Assembly: GCA_964420375.1 (NCBI GenBank)
Contig: CAYQTK010000080.1
Span: 1-17,234 of the forward strand
Direction of reading: 5' to 3'
Length of the DNA stretch: 17,234 nt
DNA from: CAYQTK01 sp964420375
GTDB taxonomy: Bacteria > RBG-13-61-14 > DATKZS01
Position 1 is the stretch's first letter. Every line of letters begins with the position of its first letter. Shown here in pieces: positions 1 through 7,649 of this stretch. Both the position numbers and the translations under genes were made by a program. The notes beneath the pieces were generated by a model. That model did no database searches. It worked only from the letters and a program-made list of their open reading frames with translations, and was not told the origin of the DNA.

Positions 1-29
1 GTCTTGTCAAGATTAAAATGACGCATACC

Positions 30-67
30 GTGCGAGCGACTGATACCGCGACTAAACTCGCTCGCAC
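30..67. repeat. 10-bp perfect inverted repeat downstream of the operon
   Basis: The arms are GTGCGAGCGA (30-39) and TCGCTCGCAC (58-67), which pair perfectly around an 18-base spacer. It starts 46 bases past the stop codon of the last gene of the eight-gene minus-strand operon, so it could form the hairpin of that transcript's terminator. A short T-rich stretch follows on the minus strand (about 19-12), but it is separated from the stem by roughly ten bases and the loop is long, so it is not a textbook Rho-independent terminator. It could equally be a protein-binding inverted repeat for the gene beyond the window; a TTGACA hexamer sits on the minus strand at 9-4. Confidence 0.4.
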
Positions 68-112
68 TGAGATCATTCTTCTTGGAGGCAACAAAACACG
101 CTTGACTGAGCA

Positions 113-2434
113 CTATCGCAGTCCCCATTTCCTGCGGAAGTACCACGTGGTTGCGAACAACCCGAAGGCAAGTAAAAAGACCGGCCAGTTGTCCCACAGC
201 GAAACGTCCTTGATGCCGGTCACCTGTTGTACGTCCTGACGATTGAAGACGAAGTCGTCTGCAGAGCCGGACGTGTCTAAGGCCGCTCCTTGGGTGGTCT
301 CGCTTATGGCCCGAAGCAGCTCGGGATGGGGCATGACGTCGGCGAACTCCTCGCTTTGTTTCGAGACCTCGAAAATCTCGTCGTCCTGTCCCAATGACCT
401 TTCCTCGAGGTCGGCATGCGCCCGGATGCGGTATCCCCCGCTCTTTTCGGGCCGGACTGTAAAGCGGTACTTGCCCTTGGCAAAGCGCTCCGGCTCGGGA
501 AGATCGAGCCCGCTGCCCGAAGGCTCACTTACGACCTCCAAGCTGAGACGGGCCTCGTCGGTGGGATGGTAGGTCTCGTCCAGAACCTCGAGCACGAACT
601 TCACCGGCTCGCCCGGCTCGACTTTGCCCTTGTCAGCATTCAAAGAGATGAGCTTCATCTCCGGGTCCTGGAGAAGCCATCTTACCGAGTTCTCCCAGAA
701 GCGCTGGTAGGGCTTGTTGGACTTGCCTTCCCCCGTCGCCAGGAAGTTCCATTGCCAGGAACAATCCGTCATCACGGTCATGACCCTTCCGGCTCCCGCC
801 TCCTTTATCGCTATCAGGGGGAGGTTTCCTTCCGCACCTTTTTCATAAGGATGGCGGGCCAGGACCAGGGCTCCCGGCACAGCGCGCCTGACCCGGTTAA
901 ACGCGGACAGAGCGGGAAGGCGGGTCCAGACTCCCGCGGGTTCTTCAGCGCTGTCGCCGATGTCCATGACGGGATGGCGCTCTCCGTCTCGGGTCAAGGC
1001 GGCCTTGAACTTGTCCTTGGTGTAGTTAGGTATACGGTTCGCCGGCTCGACGGGCATGACATCGAGAAGCTTGGGGTCGAGCCGTCCCTGCCCGAAAAAG
1101 CCGCGGGGGCCGCCGATCATTAAGAGTGCCCCTCCCCTTTCGCGGACAAAACGGTTCAAGTTGGTCATGTACTTGGAGTAGTTGTGGAACATGTAGGGGG
1201 GTCCCCGAAAGTTCTGCCAGACGACCATGTCAAAGGTGTCGAGCTCCTTGGTGAACAACTCGTCCGTGGGGAAAGGAATGAGAGAGACATCTTCCTGGCG
1301 GGCCTGGTAGTCGTCCCAGTGCTGGCGGAGGATGTAGAAGCTGACCAGGTCCACTGAAGGGTTCTTCTTCAACGTCTCCCGCAGAAACCGCTCGTCCCAC
1401 GAAGGGTTCCCCACTATGTAAAGAATCCTTATTTTGTCCCGGAGTATCTTGAGCGGAAACCTGAAGGTGTTGTTGGAGGTGGTGACCTCGCCGGGGACCC
1501 GGGGGATCTCGACGGTGAACATGAACTCGCCCACCTGCCGGGGAGTAAAGCTCAGCGAGACCTCGACGTCCTGGTTGTCCGGGCCGAGTTCGATGGTCTT
1601 GGTGGAGAGAAGTCTCTCTCCCTGCTTTACCGACACCGGGACCTTGCGGGCCAGGTCTCCCCGGGCGCGGACGCTTACCGTGACCTTGAAAGGGTTATGC
1701 ACGAACCCGTAATCGTCATGCACCACGTCCATGACGGCCAGGTCTTTTATGATCGAGCTTTCCCCTGCAGCCACAGTGTTTACCGGCGCTGGAAAGTCCT
1801 TCAAGATGTCCTTCACCTTGGCGGGGGAGTCGCGAAGCACGGAGGCGTTTTTGGTGTCCGTGCCGTCGGAGACCAGCACCGCGCCCGCCAGAGGCGTTCC
1901 TTCCTCCGACCTGGCGGCTTCGCTCAAGGACGACAGTATATCGGTCGCATTGCCCTTGGCAGGAAGCCCTTTTTCCGGCAGGCCGTCAAACCCGGACACC
2001 TCGGAGTCAAACCCCAGATACGATACTGCGAACTCCTCTTCCAGTTCCTCGAAGAACCCCCTTTCGGAACGCAGGAAACCGAGCGCAGCGTCGCTGCGAC
2101 TCTGCTTGTCTTTTGCAGGCAGACTCATGCTTCGGGAAGTGTCGATAAGGACCACAACGCGCTCTGCCAGCCGTGCCGTCTTGGCCAGTCTTATGGCCGG
2201 CTGGAGCAGCAGGAAAGCCACGACCAATACCAGTACAAGCTGCCCCCCCCCCATCAGCGCTCTCCTTCCTCTGCCGGAAAGGTCTCCCAAAGAGGACCGG
2301 AGCCATAAAAAACCCGCGGCTATGATGCAGGCCAGGACCAGCCAGGTAAGCCAGTGCTCCAGGCCCGCGAAATGCAAGTGCCAGCTATCAAAGCCGGAAG
2401 TGTCTATGCCGAGGTTTTCCAACAACGAAAGCAT
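113..2434 (-). CDS. Membrane protein with VWA and glutamine-amidotransferase-like domains
   Basis: Protein of 773 residues, last gene of the MoxR/VWA operon. Two N-terminal membrane segments (about 29-45 and 65-79) are followed at once by a von Willebrand A domain with the metal-binding MIDAS motif DTSRS at 98-102, a Thr near 164 and a VSDGTD segment near 188-193. A beta-rich CARDB/Ig-like stretch covers about 230-330. A class-I glutamine-amidotransferase-like fold covers about 335-590 (ILYIVGNPSWDERF, RERGGALLMIGGPRGFFG, VMTVMTDCSWQWNF), and a further beta domain about 595-690. A last hydrophobic segment (about 748-765) ends in a basic tail. The amidotransferase-like region is probably a binding module, as in related operon proteins, rather than an active enzyme; this is inference. 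The start lies 8 bases after the DUF4159 stop, with only a weak ribosome binding site, which suggests coupled translation. No close functional characterisation is known to me. Confidence 0.85.
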   Translation of the reverse strand: MLSLLENLGIDTSGFDSWHLHFAGLEHWLTWLVLACIIAAGFLWLRSSLGDLSGRGRRALMGGGQLVLVLVVAFLLLQPAIRLAKTARLAERVVVLIDTSRSMSLPAKDKQSRSDAALGFLRSERGFFEELEEEFAVSYLGFDSEVSGFDGLPEKGLPAKGNATDILSSLSEAARSEEGTPLAGAVLVSDGTDTKNASVLRDSPAKVKDILKDFPAPVNTVAAGESSIIKDLAVMDVVHDDYGFVHNPFKVTVSVRARGDLARKVPVSVKQGERLLSTKTIELGPDNQDVEVSLSFTPRQVGEFMFTVEIPRVPGEVTTSNNTFRFPLKILRDKIRILYIVGNPSWDERFLRETLKKNPSVDLVSFYILRQHWDDYQARQEDVSLIPFPTDELFTKELDTFDMVVWQNFRGPPYMFHNYSKYMTNLNRFVRERGGALLMIGGPRGFFGQGRLDPKLLDVMPVEPANRIPNYTKDKFKAALTRDGERHPVMDIGDSAEEPAGVWTRLPALSAFNRVRRAVPGALVLARHPYEKGAEGNLPLIAIKEAGAGRVMTVMTDCSWQWNFLATGEGKSNKPYQRFWENSVRWLLQDPEMKLISLNADKGKVEPGEPVKFVLEVLDETYHPTDEARLSLEVVSEPSGSGLDLPEPERFAKGKYRFTVRPEKSGGYRIRAHADLEERSLGQDDEIFEVSKQSEEFADVMPHPELLRAISETTQGAALDTSGSADDFVFNRQDVQQVTGIKDVSLWDNWPVFLLAFGLFATTWYFRRKWGLR

Positions 2435-2442
2435 GGAAACAC

Positions 2443-3267
2443 CTACTTGCCCTTCCTGCGCTTGGAGATAAACGGCACGTGGATAAGGTCCTTTTTATAG
2501 TTCAAGCACATAGCGTACATGATCAGGTTTATGGACAGGCGGAGTGCCTTTTCCCGCTGGCGCTCCCCGCCGGGCTTTATCGGGTTTAAGCCCCTCCCGG
2601 AGTCGTCGCGCGCCCATGCTCCGCCCAGGTCGTTTGCGGAGTAGATGAGCACCGTCCTGTCCCCCCGGTCGATGCCGGTGAGATATGGCCTGGTCACTGT
2701 TCTGCCCACCGCCCGGTCGAGAAGATAATAAGACTGGTACACGGTATGTTTCTCGGAGAGCTTGTTAAGCCCCTCGCCGGGAAATATCCGGGAGACCTCC
2801 CTCTGGAAAGCCTTGTCAAAGCCCACGCCCGGCGCGCACAAGGCGTCATCAGCCAACAGGAAACCGCCGTAGTTCAAAAACAGGCGCAGCCTTTCCACCG
2901 CCTTTTCCGAAAGGGGTTCGAACTCCCGCGTGCCGGTCCAGTAAAGGAACGGGTAATGGAAGAGCTTATCGTCGTCGGGCCGCACGTCCACCCTGTCGGT
3001 TGATACGGGTATACTTGTCCTGCTCCTCAGGGTCTTCATGAGATAGCGTGCTGCAGATGGATAAGGGTTCCAGGACATGTCGTTCCCGTACATGAGCTGT
3101 GTAAAGAAAAAGCCGGGCGGAATCTCGATCTCCGGCCGGAAGTAGCCGAAGCGGGAGTAGGCCTTGGAAGGCACAAAAGGCAGCAACGCGGCCAGGCCCG
3201 CGAGCATCCTGCCGAAATCTCTGCGGTCGGGTCCGTTTCTATTCTCGCCGTCTTTTTTGTCAGACAT
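2443..3267 (-). CDS. DUF4159 domain protein with Tat-like signal
   Basis: Protein of 274 residues. The N-terminus carries a twin-arginine pattern (DRRDFGR, Arg15-Arg16), a hydrophobic stretch (about 21-33) and a possible cleavage site after PSKA. Export by the Tat pathway is therefore likely, with the mature protein in the periplasm. The rest fits DUF4159: FFFTQLMYGNDMSWNPYP near the start of the domain, LFHYPFLYWTG, then RLFLNYGGFLLADDA, a pattern shared with amidotransferase-like folds. The function of DUF4159 is not established. It is commonly found beside MoxR, DUF58 and BatA genes, as here, and is presumed to be a periplasmic part of that system. It starts 37 bases after the BatA stop and ends 8 bases before the next start, so it is co-transcribed. 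The C-terminus is strongly basic (ISKRRKGK). Confidence 0.85.
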   Translation of the reverse strand: MSDKKDGENRNGPDRRDFGRMLAGLAALLPFVPSKAYSRFGYFRPEIEIPPGFFFTQLMYGNDMSWNPYPSAARYLMKTLRSRTSIPVSTDRVDVRPDDDKLFHYPFLYWTGTREFEPLSEKAVERLRLFLNYGGFLLADDALCAPGVGFDKAFQREVSRIFPGEGLNKLSEKHTVYQSYYLLDRAVGRTVTRPYLTGIDRGDRTVLIYSANDLGGAWARDDSGRGLNPIKPGGERQREKALRLSINLIMYAMCLNYKKDLIHVPFISKRRKGK

Positions 3268-3304
3268 GTTTACTTGCCTTTCCGAGTATCCGCTCTTCTC
3301 TTTG

Positions 3305-5443
3305 TCATCCCCGTCTCACCAGTGCTCTTTCAGCCACGAAGAGAATGCCGAGTATCCACAGCAGGTGGATGGCGAATGCGCTCTTTACGAGCTTGGACTC
3401 CTGTGCCGCTTCTGCGGGGTCTTCCGCGTTTGCTATGCTTATGTTTTGGGCTCCTGACCATGCCTTTATATCGGAGAGCGATGCCCTGGTAAGGTCTGAC
3501 TCGGCGTGGTCGAGGTTGATGACCACTGTCCGGTCCGCGGCTGGGGGGTTGGTTTTTTGATTGCTCCGGTCCGGTCCCTGGAAAAACAGAAAGTACACAC
3601 CAGGAATCTGTGTTTTTGACAGCCTTATGCGTCTCGATCCTTTTTCCTTTATGAGCTCTGCGTCCCACGATGTGCTGCGCGGTCCCTGCACGCGTGCGCC
3701 GGTCACGTCGGAAGGCACGGGCACGTCTACCACCGAGCCCGCTTGTATGTCTCCGGCGTCCTTCATCACCAGGGCGTCCGCCAGGTACTGAACGCTCTGG
3801 TGGAACAGGGGAAGATAGGTGGGATGAATACAGAAGTCGTTCCACTCCCGATCGGCGCTGGACGCGAACAGGATGACCTTTCCGCTCCCGTAAGCCGACT
3901 CGACCATCATGGGAATGCCGTCGGTCAGGCGGAGCACAATCCTGCTGTGGGGGTCTACCTCCTGCTGAAGGAGGAAGTACTTGCGGAAACCGGGCAGACC
4001 CAGGTCGCCCTGGCCGGGCTTTTGGAATACGGTGAGAACGGGATGAACCTCTGCGTCAGGGGAAGGGGATTCCAGGTGCATGATCCGGACTTCCTTATTA
4101 CCTTGAGCCCCTGCATAAGGGAGCTTGACGCCCCGGAGCTCGCGGGGAAGCAGATCGCCCCACAGCGCGTTGTACCTGTCCGCGTCCACCTGGTCGCCGA
4201 GAGTGAACAAAAGACCGCCTCCCTTTCTGACGAACCGCTTCACCCGCTCGACAGTGCCGGGCTTAACCCCGCCCGCATTGGCGAGGACGATCACCTGAAA
4301 GTCTTGCAGGTTTACCTTATCAAGCTCATGGGTGGTAACGGTACGGGGGTTTATCCTCGAGCGGGTGTACAGGCGCGGGTTCAGGGCCTGGTCGAGGAAG
4401 TAGGTCTCGGACTCCCTGTAGCTGGTGCCGGGTTCGCCGTCAACTATCAGGGACCTTACCCGCCGGCCGCCTTTCAAATGGAAATGATAGACATTGTCCG
4501 CGCTCATGCCGTCTTTTACATCGAGCCTTAACACGCCCGGTCCCTGGGGGACCTCGGTCAGTGTAAAGGACTTCTCCACTTTTTCGCCTGCAGCAACGTC
4601 AATGAAACCCTGCGCAGCCGTCTTGTTTTCAAACTCGACCCGGAGCATGCCCTGGCGGAGGTCCTTGTTTCCGAAGTTCGCGACCTCTGCCTTCAAGGTC
4701 GCCGCCTTATCTCGTGCCAGTGCCCGCCAGTCAATGGTCAGGTCGGTGATGGTGACGTTCTCGGGCTCGAGCTCGCGTGCCATGTCAACAATGTAAACCG
4801 GGGGCAATGAAGAATCCTTCTGCAAGGTTTTTTCAAAGCCGTGCTTCTGGAGGTCTGTAAAGACAATGATCATCTGGTCCCTCTCTTTAATGCCGGAGAG
4901 TTTGCTTGCAGCACGGACCAGTGCCCGGTTCATGCGGGCCGCCTGAAACGATGGTTTCATGGCGGCGATCTTTTGCCTGGACTCGTCTGTTCGGTCGGAG
5001 ACCTCGGTGCCCTCCAGCCTTACCGCGTCTATCACGCCGAGCCGGTCTTGCTCGGCCAGTCCTTCCATCCATTTAAAAGCGGAGTCCTTGGCTTTGTTGA
5101 GCAGAGTCCTGTCTCCATCCTTCCTGGACATTGACAGCGAGGTGTCGATGACCATGACCACTTCCAGGGGCTTGTCCCCCCTTTTTATGCCGGGGACGTT
5201 TCTCGCGAAAAGCGGCACAGCGAGTGCCAGGGGCAACAGCAGGGCGATGAGACACCTTACCAGGAGAAGGAGGTACTCTTGCAGCTTCAGCTTGCGGGCG
5301 ACCTTTTTATATGAGAGGAGCACGAACCGCATCGCCGGGAACTCGAGGTTCCGGGCCCTTCTTCGGAAGAAGAAGTGGATGAGTATGGGAGCGGCGACCC
5401 CCAGCGCTCCCAGTGCCAGCCATGGGTTTAGAAAGGAGAACAT
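3305..5443 (-). CDS. BatA-type membrane protein with VWA domain
   Basis: Protein of 712 residues. The N-terminus is the typical BatA (aerotolerance regulator N-terminal) region: FLNPWLALGALGVAAPILIHFFFRR gives the first membrane segment (about 5-26), and a second hydrophobic segment covers about 57-79. The VWA domain follows, with MIDAS motif DTSLS at 100-104 and the strand IIVFTDLQ later. Downstream are a beta-rich CARDB-like stretch, an amidotransferase-like region (VRKGGGLLFTLGDQVDADRYN; VILFASSADREWNDF) and a C-terminal membrane segment (LLWILGILFVAERAL). An upstream in-frame ATG at 5497 would add 18 residues, but the ATG at 5443 has a strong ribosome binding site (AGGAGG, 8 bases away) and gives the family's normal N-terminus. 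Its start overlaps the DUF58 stop by one base (TAATG). It most likely acts in the inner membrane with MoxR and DUF58. Confidence 0.88.
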   Translation of the reverse strand: MFSFLNPWLALGALGVAAPILIHFFFRRRARNLEFPAMRFVLLSYKKVARKLKLQEYLLLLVRCLIALLLPLALAVPLFARNVPGIKRGDKPLEVVMVIDTSLSMSRKDGDRTLLNKAKDSAFKWMEGLAEQDRLGVIDAVRLEGTEVSDRTDESRQKIAAMKPSFQAARMNRALVRAASKLSGIKERDQMIIVFTDLQKHGFEKTLQKDSSLPPVYIVDMARELEPENVTITDLTIDWRALARDKAATLKAEVANFGNKDLRQGMLRVEFENKTAAQGFIDVAAGEKVEKSFTLTEVPQGPGVLRLDVKDGMSADNVYHFHLKGGRRVRSLIVDGEPGTSYRESETYFLDQALNPRLYTRSRINPRTVTTHELDKVNLQDFQVIVLANAGGVKPGTVERVKRFVRKGGGLLFTLGDQVDADRYNALWGDLLPRELRGVKLPYAGAQGNKEVRIMHLESPSPDAEVHPVLTVFQKPGQGDLGLPGFRKYFLLQQEVDPHSRIVLRLTDGIPMMVESAYGSGKVILFASSADREWNDFCIHPTYLPLFHQSVQYLADALVMKDAGDIQAGSVVDVPVPSDVTGARVQGPRSTSWDAELIKEKGSRRIRLSKTQIPGVYFLFFQGPDRSNQKTNPPAADRTVVINLDHAESDLTRASLSDIKAWSGAQNISIANAEDPAEAAQESKLVKSAFAIHLLWILGILFVAERALVRRG

Positions 5444-6384
5444 TACCTTGTCCTCCTCGCGCCGGCGGATGAAACCGCCTGCCGGTATCCCAGCCACGAG
5501 GTGAGGAGCTTTGCAGGCGAGATATCTGTGCGGGCCAGGTTATAGTCTATGCCCCTGCCGTCGCATTCCATCCTCACCCGGGAAATGAAGCTGTCCATGT
5601 GTTTTCTGTACTCTTCCTGTATGGTTCGGGGGTCCACCGTAAGCCTGGTGGGTCCCTCCATGTCCTTGAACATGGATAGCCTTTGAAAGGGGAACTCGAT
5701 CTCGTCGCGGTCGAGCACGTGGAAAACCACTATCTCCTGTCTCCGGGAGCGGAGCAGGCGGAGGGCGTGGAGCATGTCCTCCGGATCGTCGAGAAGGTCG
5801 GAAAAGATGATCACCATGGCCCTGCCCTTTATCATGGGGACCAGGTCGGCCAGAGAGCGGGCGATGTCGGTTCCGGGGGAAGGCTCGATGGCTGCGAGCC
5901 TCTTGGTGATCTCGTGGAAGTGGGCCTGCCTGGCGCGTGGAGGCAGGAACCCGGACAGCCTCTCCCCCACGATCCCCATACCCACAGCGTCGGACTGGTT
6001 CAACAGGAGATAGGAAACAGCACAGGCCAGAAGCCGCGCCCGGTCGAGCTTGGACGGAACAGGATTGCCGTCCTCGTCACGGGCGTCCTCCCCCTGGTAC
6101 GCCATGGACCGCGAGCCGTCAACCAGGATAAGCGAGGATATGTTGGTGTCGTCCTCGTACTCCTTTACGTAAAACCGGTCCGACTTGGCGTACACCTTCC
6201 AGTCGATCCGCCGGATGTCGTCGCCGGGAGTATATTCCTTGTGCTCGGCGAACTCGATGGACCTGCCGCGGTGCGGAGCGTGGTGGATGCCCATGAGTAC
6301 TCCTTCGGCAACCTCCCGGGCCTTGAGCTCGAGAGCCTGCATTCTTCGCATCAGTTCATGGTCAAGAAATCCGGGCTGTGTCAT
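5443..6384 (-). CDS. DUF58 domain protein (VWA-like MoxR partner)
   Basis: Protein of 313 residues, full length for the cytoplasmic DUF58 type. The signature is intact: GIHHAPHRGRSIEFAEHKEY (32-51), then TPGDDIRRIDWKVYAKSDRFYVKEYE in condensed form (PGDD 53-56, IDW 60-62). This leads into a VWA-like segment with a MIDAS-type motif DGSRS (Asp89, Ser91, Ser93) and the strand VIIFSDLLDD. No membrane segment is visible. DUF58 proteins are almost always encoded next to MoxR ATPases and are thought to be their partners or adaptors; the biochemical role is unresolved. The start has a GAGG ribosome binding site about 5 bases upstream. It follows the MoxR stop by 31 bases and overlaps the BatA start by one base, which implies tight co-expression. 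Confidence 0.9.
   Translation of the reverse strand: MTQPGFLDHELMRRMQALELKAREVAEGVLMGIHHAPHRGRSIEFAEHKEYTPGDDIRRIDWKVYAKSDRFYVKEYEDDTNISSLILVDGSRSMAYQGEDARDEDGNPVPSKLDRARLLACAVSYLLLNQSDAVGMGIVGERLSGFLPPRARQAHFHEITKRLAAIEPSPGTDIARSLADLVPMIKGRAMVIIFSDLLDDPEDMLHALRLLRSRRQEIVVFHVLDRDEIEFPFQRLSMFKDMEGPTRLTVDPRTIQEEYRKHMDSFISRVRMECDGRGIDYNLARTDISPAKLLTSWLGYRQAVSSAGARRTR
5452..5457 (-). promoter_or_regulatory. Ribosome binding site fixing the BatA start
   Basis: AGGAGG lies 8 bases upstream of the ATG at 5443, inside the last codons of the DUF58 gene. It decides the BatA start in favour of 5443 over the in-frame ATG at 5497, which would put an arginine-rich extension before the first membrane segment. 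Confidence 0.75.
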
Positions 6385-6415
6385 TTAATCCTCGCAAAAC
6401 CGGGAAGGAAAAGGC

Positions 6416-6892
6416 TTACTTGGCGTCCGGGTCTTCGGGCACGGTCTCGACAAGCCGGGTGATGATGTGGTCCGCGTCGACTCCCTCGGCCTCGGCGTGG
6501 AAGTTGGTTATGATCCGGTGCTTGAGCACGGGATGGGCCATGGCCCGGACGTCGTCGGAAGATGCAGTGTACCTTCCGTGGATCATGGCCCTGGCCTTGG
6601 CCCCCAGGATGAGGTACTGGCCGGCGCGGGGACCCGCACCCCAGGACACCCACTGCTTTACAAACTCCGGGGTAAAGGAATGGCCGGGCCTCGAGTAGCG
6701 GGCCAGGTTGACTGCATACTTGACCACGTGGTCGGAAGCGGGAAGGTTCCTGACCTTGTCCTGGAGCTTGACCACGCTCTGGGCGGAAAGTATCTTAGCT
6801 GGCTCCGGGCAGTAGGACGAGGTGGTGGACCGGACTATCTCCATCTCTTCGTCAATTTCAGGATAGCTCACGTCTATCTGGAACATGAACCT
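6416..6892 (-). CDS. moxR: MoxR AAA+ ATPase, C-terminal part (gene split)
   Basis: This is the 3' part of the MoxR gene. Reading begins inside the conserved segment before the lid domain: the codons for Arg-Phe precede MFQIDVSYPEIDEE, where MoxR proteins normally read LDRFMF. It continues through the C-terminal lid to the stop at 6416. The sensor-2-type segment LILGAKARAMIHGRYTASSDD and the helix VRAMAHPVLKHRI are present. The Met at 6886 is internal and should not be taken as a start. The upstream half is at 7112-7636. Comparison with the usual family sequence suggests only about ten residues (of the type TYPLPEAQLD) are missing between the halves, so the real gene is probably intact in the genome at roughly 340 residues. 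The break coincides with an unrelated opposite-strand fragment and an N run. Confidence 0.88.
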   Translation of the reverse strand, partial: RFMFQIDVSYPEIDEEMEIVRSTTSSYCPEPAKILSAQSVVKLQDKVRNLPASDHVVKYAVNLARYSRPGHSFTPEFVKQWVSWGAGPRAGQYLILGAKARAMIHGRYTASSDDVRAMAHPVLKHRIITNFHAEAEGVDADHIITRLVETVPEDPDAK

Positions 6893-7011
6893 ACAAAGCG
6901 CTCAAGGAAAATCTGCACGAGGACATCCCGGTCTACGAGATCGATCACAACATCAACGATCCCGAATTTGTCGATGCGCTCTCCAAGAAGCTGCTTGAAT
7001 TCCTGACGTGA
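6889..7011 (+). CDS. 3' end of a Tm-1-like/UPF0261 gene (misplaced fragment)
   Basis: A plus-strand frame opens exactly where MoxR similarity ends and runs about 40 codons to a TGA at 7009-7011. Its sequence (YKALKENLHEDIPVYEIDHN, then INDPEFVDALSKKLLEFLT) resembles the C-terminus of Tm-1-like ATP-binding (UPF0261) proteins, which typically end with an ALKENL...DIPV.E.D..INDP.F pattern. This is recognition from memory of the family, not a search. There is no start codon; the frame is blocked by TGA at 6886-6888, so only the gene's tail is present. Its strand, family and abrupt left edge do not fit the surrounding operon. It most likely belongs to a different contig end joined here by mistake. 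Confidence 0.6.
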   Translation, partial: TYKALKENLHEDIPVYEIDHNINDPEFVDALSKKLLEFLT

Positions 7012-7079
7012 CCCTGCTGAGAGTCTCTCACTCGTCGAGCGCAAACGCTTATCGTCAATCATAAATCACAAATCGCAAA

Positions 7080-7101
7080 AGGAGGTGTAACGATGCCGTT
7101 T
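7080..7101 (+). CDS. Ribosome binding site and first codons of a truncated gene
   Basis: AGGAGG at 7080-7085 is followed after 7 bases by ATG at 7093, then codons for Pro and Phe before the N run at 7102. This looks like a genuine gene start, 81 bases after the Tm-1-like stop, on the same strand. In bacteria a UPF0261/Tm-1-like gene is often followed by a gene for a TIM-barrel phosphoenolpyruvate-hydrolase-like protein, and the start Met-Pro-Phe would fit, but three codons cannot identify it. It belongs with the misplaced fragment, not with the MoxR operon. Confidence 0.5.
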
Positions 7102-7111
7102 NNNNNNNNNN
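7102..7111. other. Assembly gap of ten N
   Basis: Ten consecutive N of arbitrary length, marking a scaffold join. On its right, MoxR coding sequence resumes immediately, ending in codons for NPIEQEG. On its left is the foreign plus-strand fragment. The gap size is therefore nominal, and the real missing MoxR sequence is probably about 30 bases. Confidence 0.98.
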
Positions 7112-7636
7112 GCCCTCCTGCTCGATGGGGTTCTGGGTGGCCATTACCAGGAAAGGCAAAGCGAGGTCATAGGTGTGTCCGCCCGCGGTGAGCCGGTACT
7201 CCTGCATTGCCTGGAGCAGTGCAGCCTGGGTCTTGGGCGAGGTCCGGTTGACTTCGTCCGCCAGCAGAAGGTTGGCGAAAATGGGCCCCCTTATGAACAC
7301 GAACCTCCGCTTGCCGGTGGAGGGGTCGTCCTCCAGTATCTCCGTGCCGGTGATGTCCGAAGGCATGAGATCCGGCGTGAACTGGATGCGGTTGAACTCC
7401 AGGTCCAGCACCTGTGCCAGGGTGCTGACCAGGAGGGTCTTGGCCAGGCCGGGAACACCCACGAACAGGCAATGGCCGCGCGAGAAAAGGGCGGTCAACA
7501 GAAGCTCTACCACTTTCTCCTGTCCCACTATGACCTTGCCGACTTCGGAAATGATATGCTCCCGGCTCCGGGCGATCTCCTCGACCGCCTCCAGGTCAGT
7601 TACTTCGTTGTCGGCCTTTGCTTTCATCTCTTCCAT
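7112..7636 (-). CDS. moxR: MoxR AAA+ ATPase, N-terminal part (gene split)
   Basis: This is the 5' part of the MoxR gene, 175 residues to the N gap. Walker A is GVPGLAKT (60-67), with the MoxR signature FNRIQFTPDLMPSDITG just after it (81-97). Walker B is LLLADE (123-128), followed by NRTSPKTQAALLQAMQE, and sensor 1 is ATQNP (Asn169). MoxR ATPases act as chaperone-like machines with VWA partners, and the genes for three such partners follow in the operon. An ATG at 7651 overlaps the upstream stop as ATGA, but it lacks a good ribosome binding site. The ATG at 7636 has GAGGGAG six bases upstream and is preferred; the difference is five residues. The C-terminal half is at 6416-6892. Confidence 0.9.
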
Positions 7637-7642
7637 GGTCCG

Positions 7643-7649
7643 CTCCCTC
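7643..7649 (-). promoter_or_regulatory. Ribosome binding site deciding the MoxR start
   Basis: GAGGGAG at 7649-7643 on the minus strand, with a 6-base spacer to the ATG at 7636. It overlaps the stop of the upstream metallopeptidase gene, so termination there would place ribosomes next to this start. Confidence 0.6.

Noticed and set aside
18..239. Plus-strand 73-codon frame at the left edge
   Set aside because: It overlaps the C-terminal coding region of the VWA/amidotransferase gene on the other strand, has no good ribosome binding site, and its sequence resembles no family I know.
5444..5497. Upstream ATG for the BatA-type gene
   Set aside because: It would add an Arg-rich 18-residue leader overlapping DUF58. 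The ATG at 5443 has AGGAGG at ideal spacing and the standard family N-terminus.
6889..7101. A genuine insertion into moxR, such as a mobile element
   Set aside because: The piece has no terminal repeats, target duplication or transposase. It is a gene tail plus a gene start, ends in N, and replaces about ten MoxR codons instead of duplicating any.
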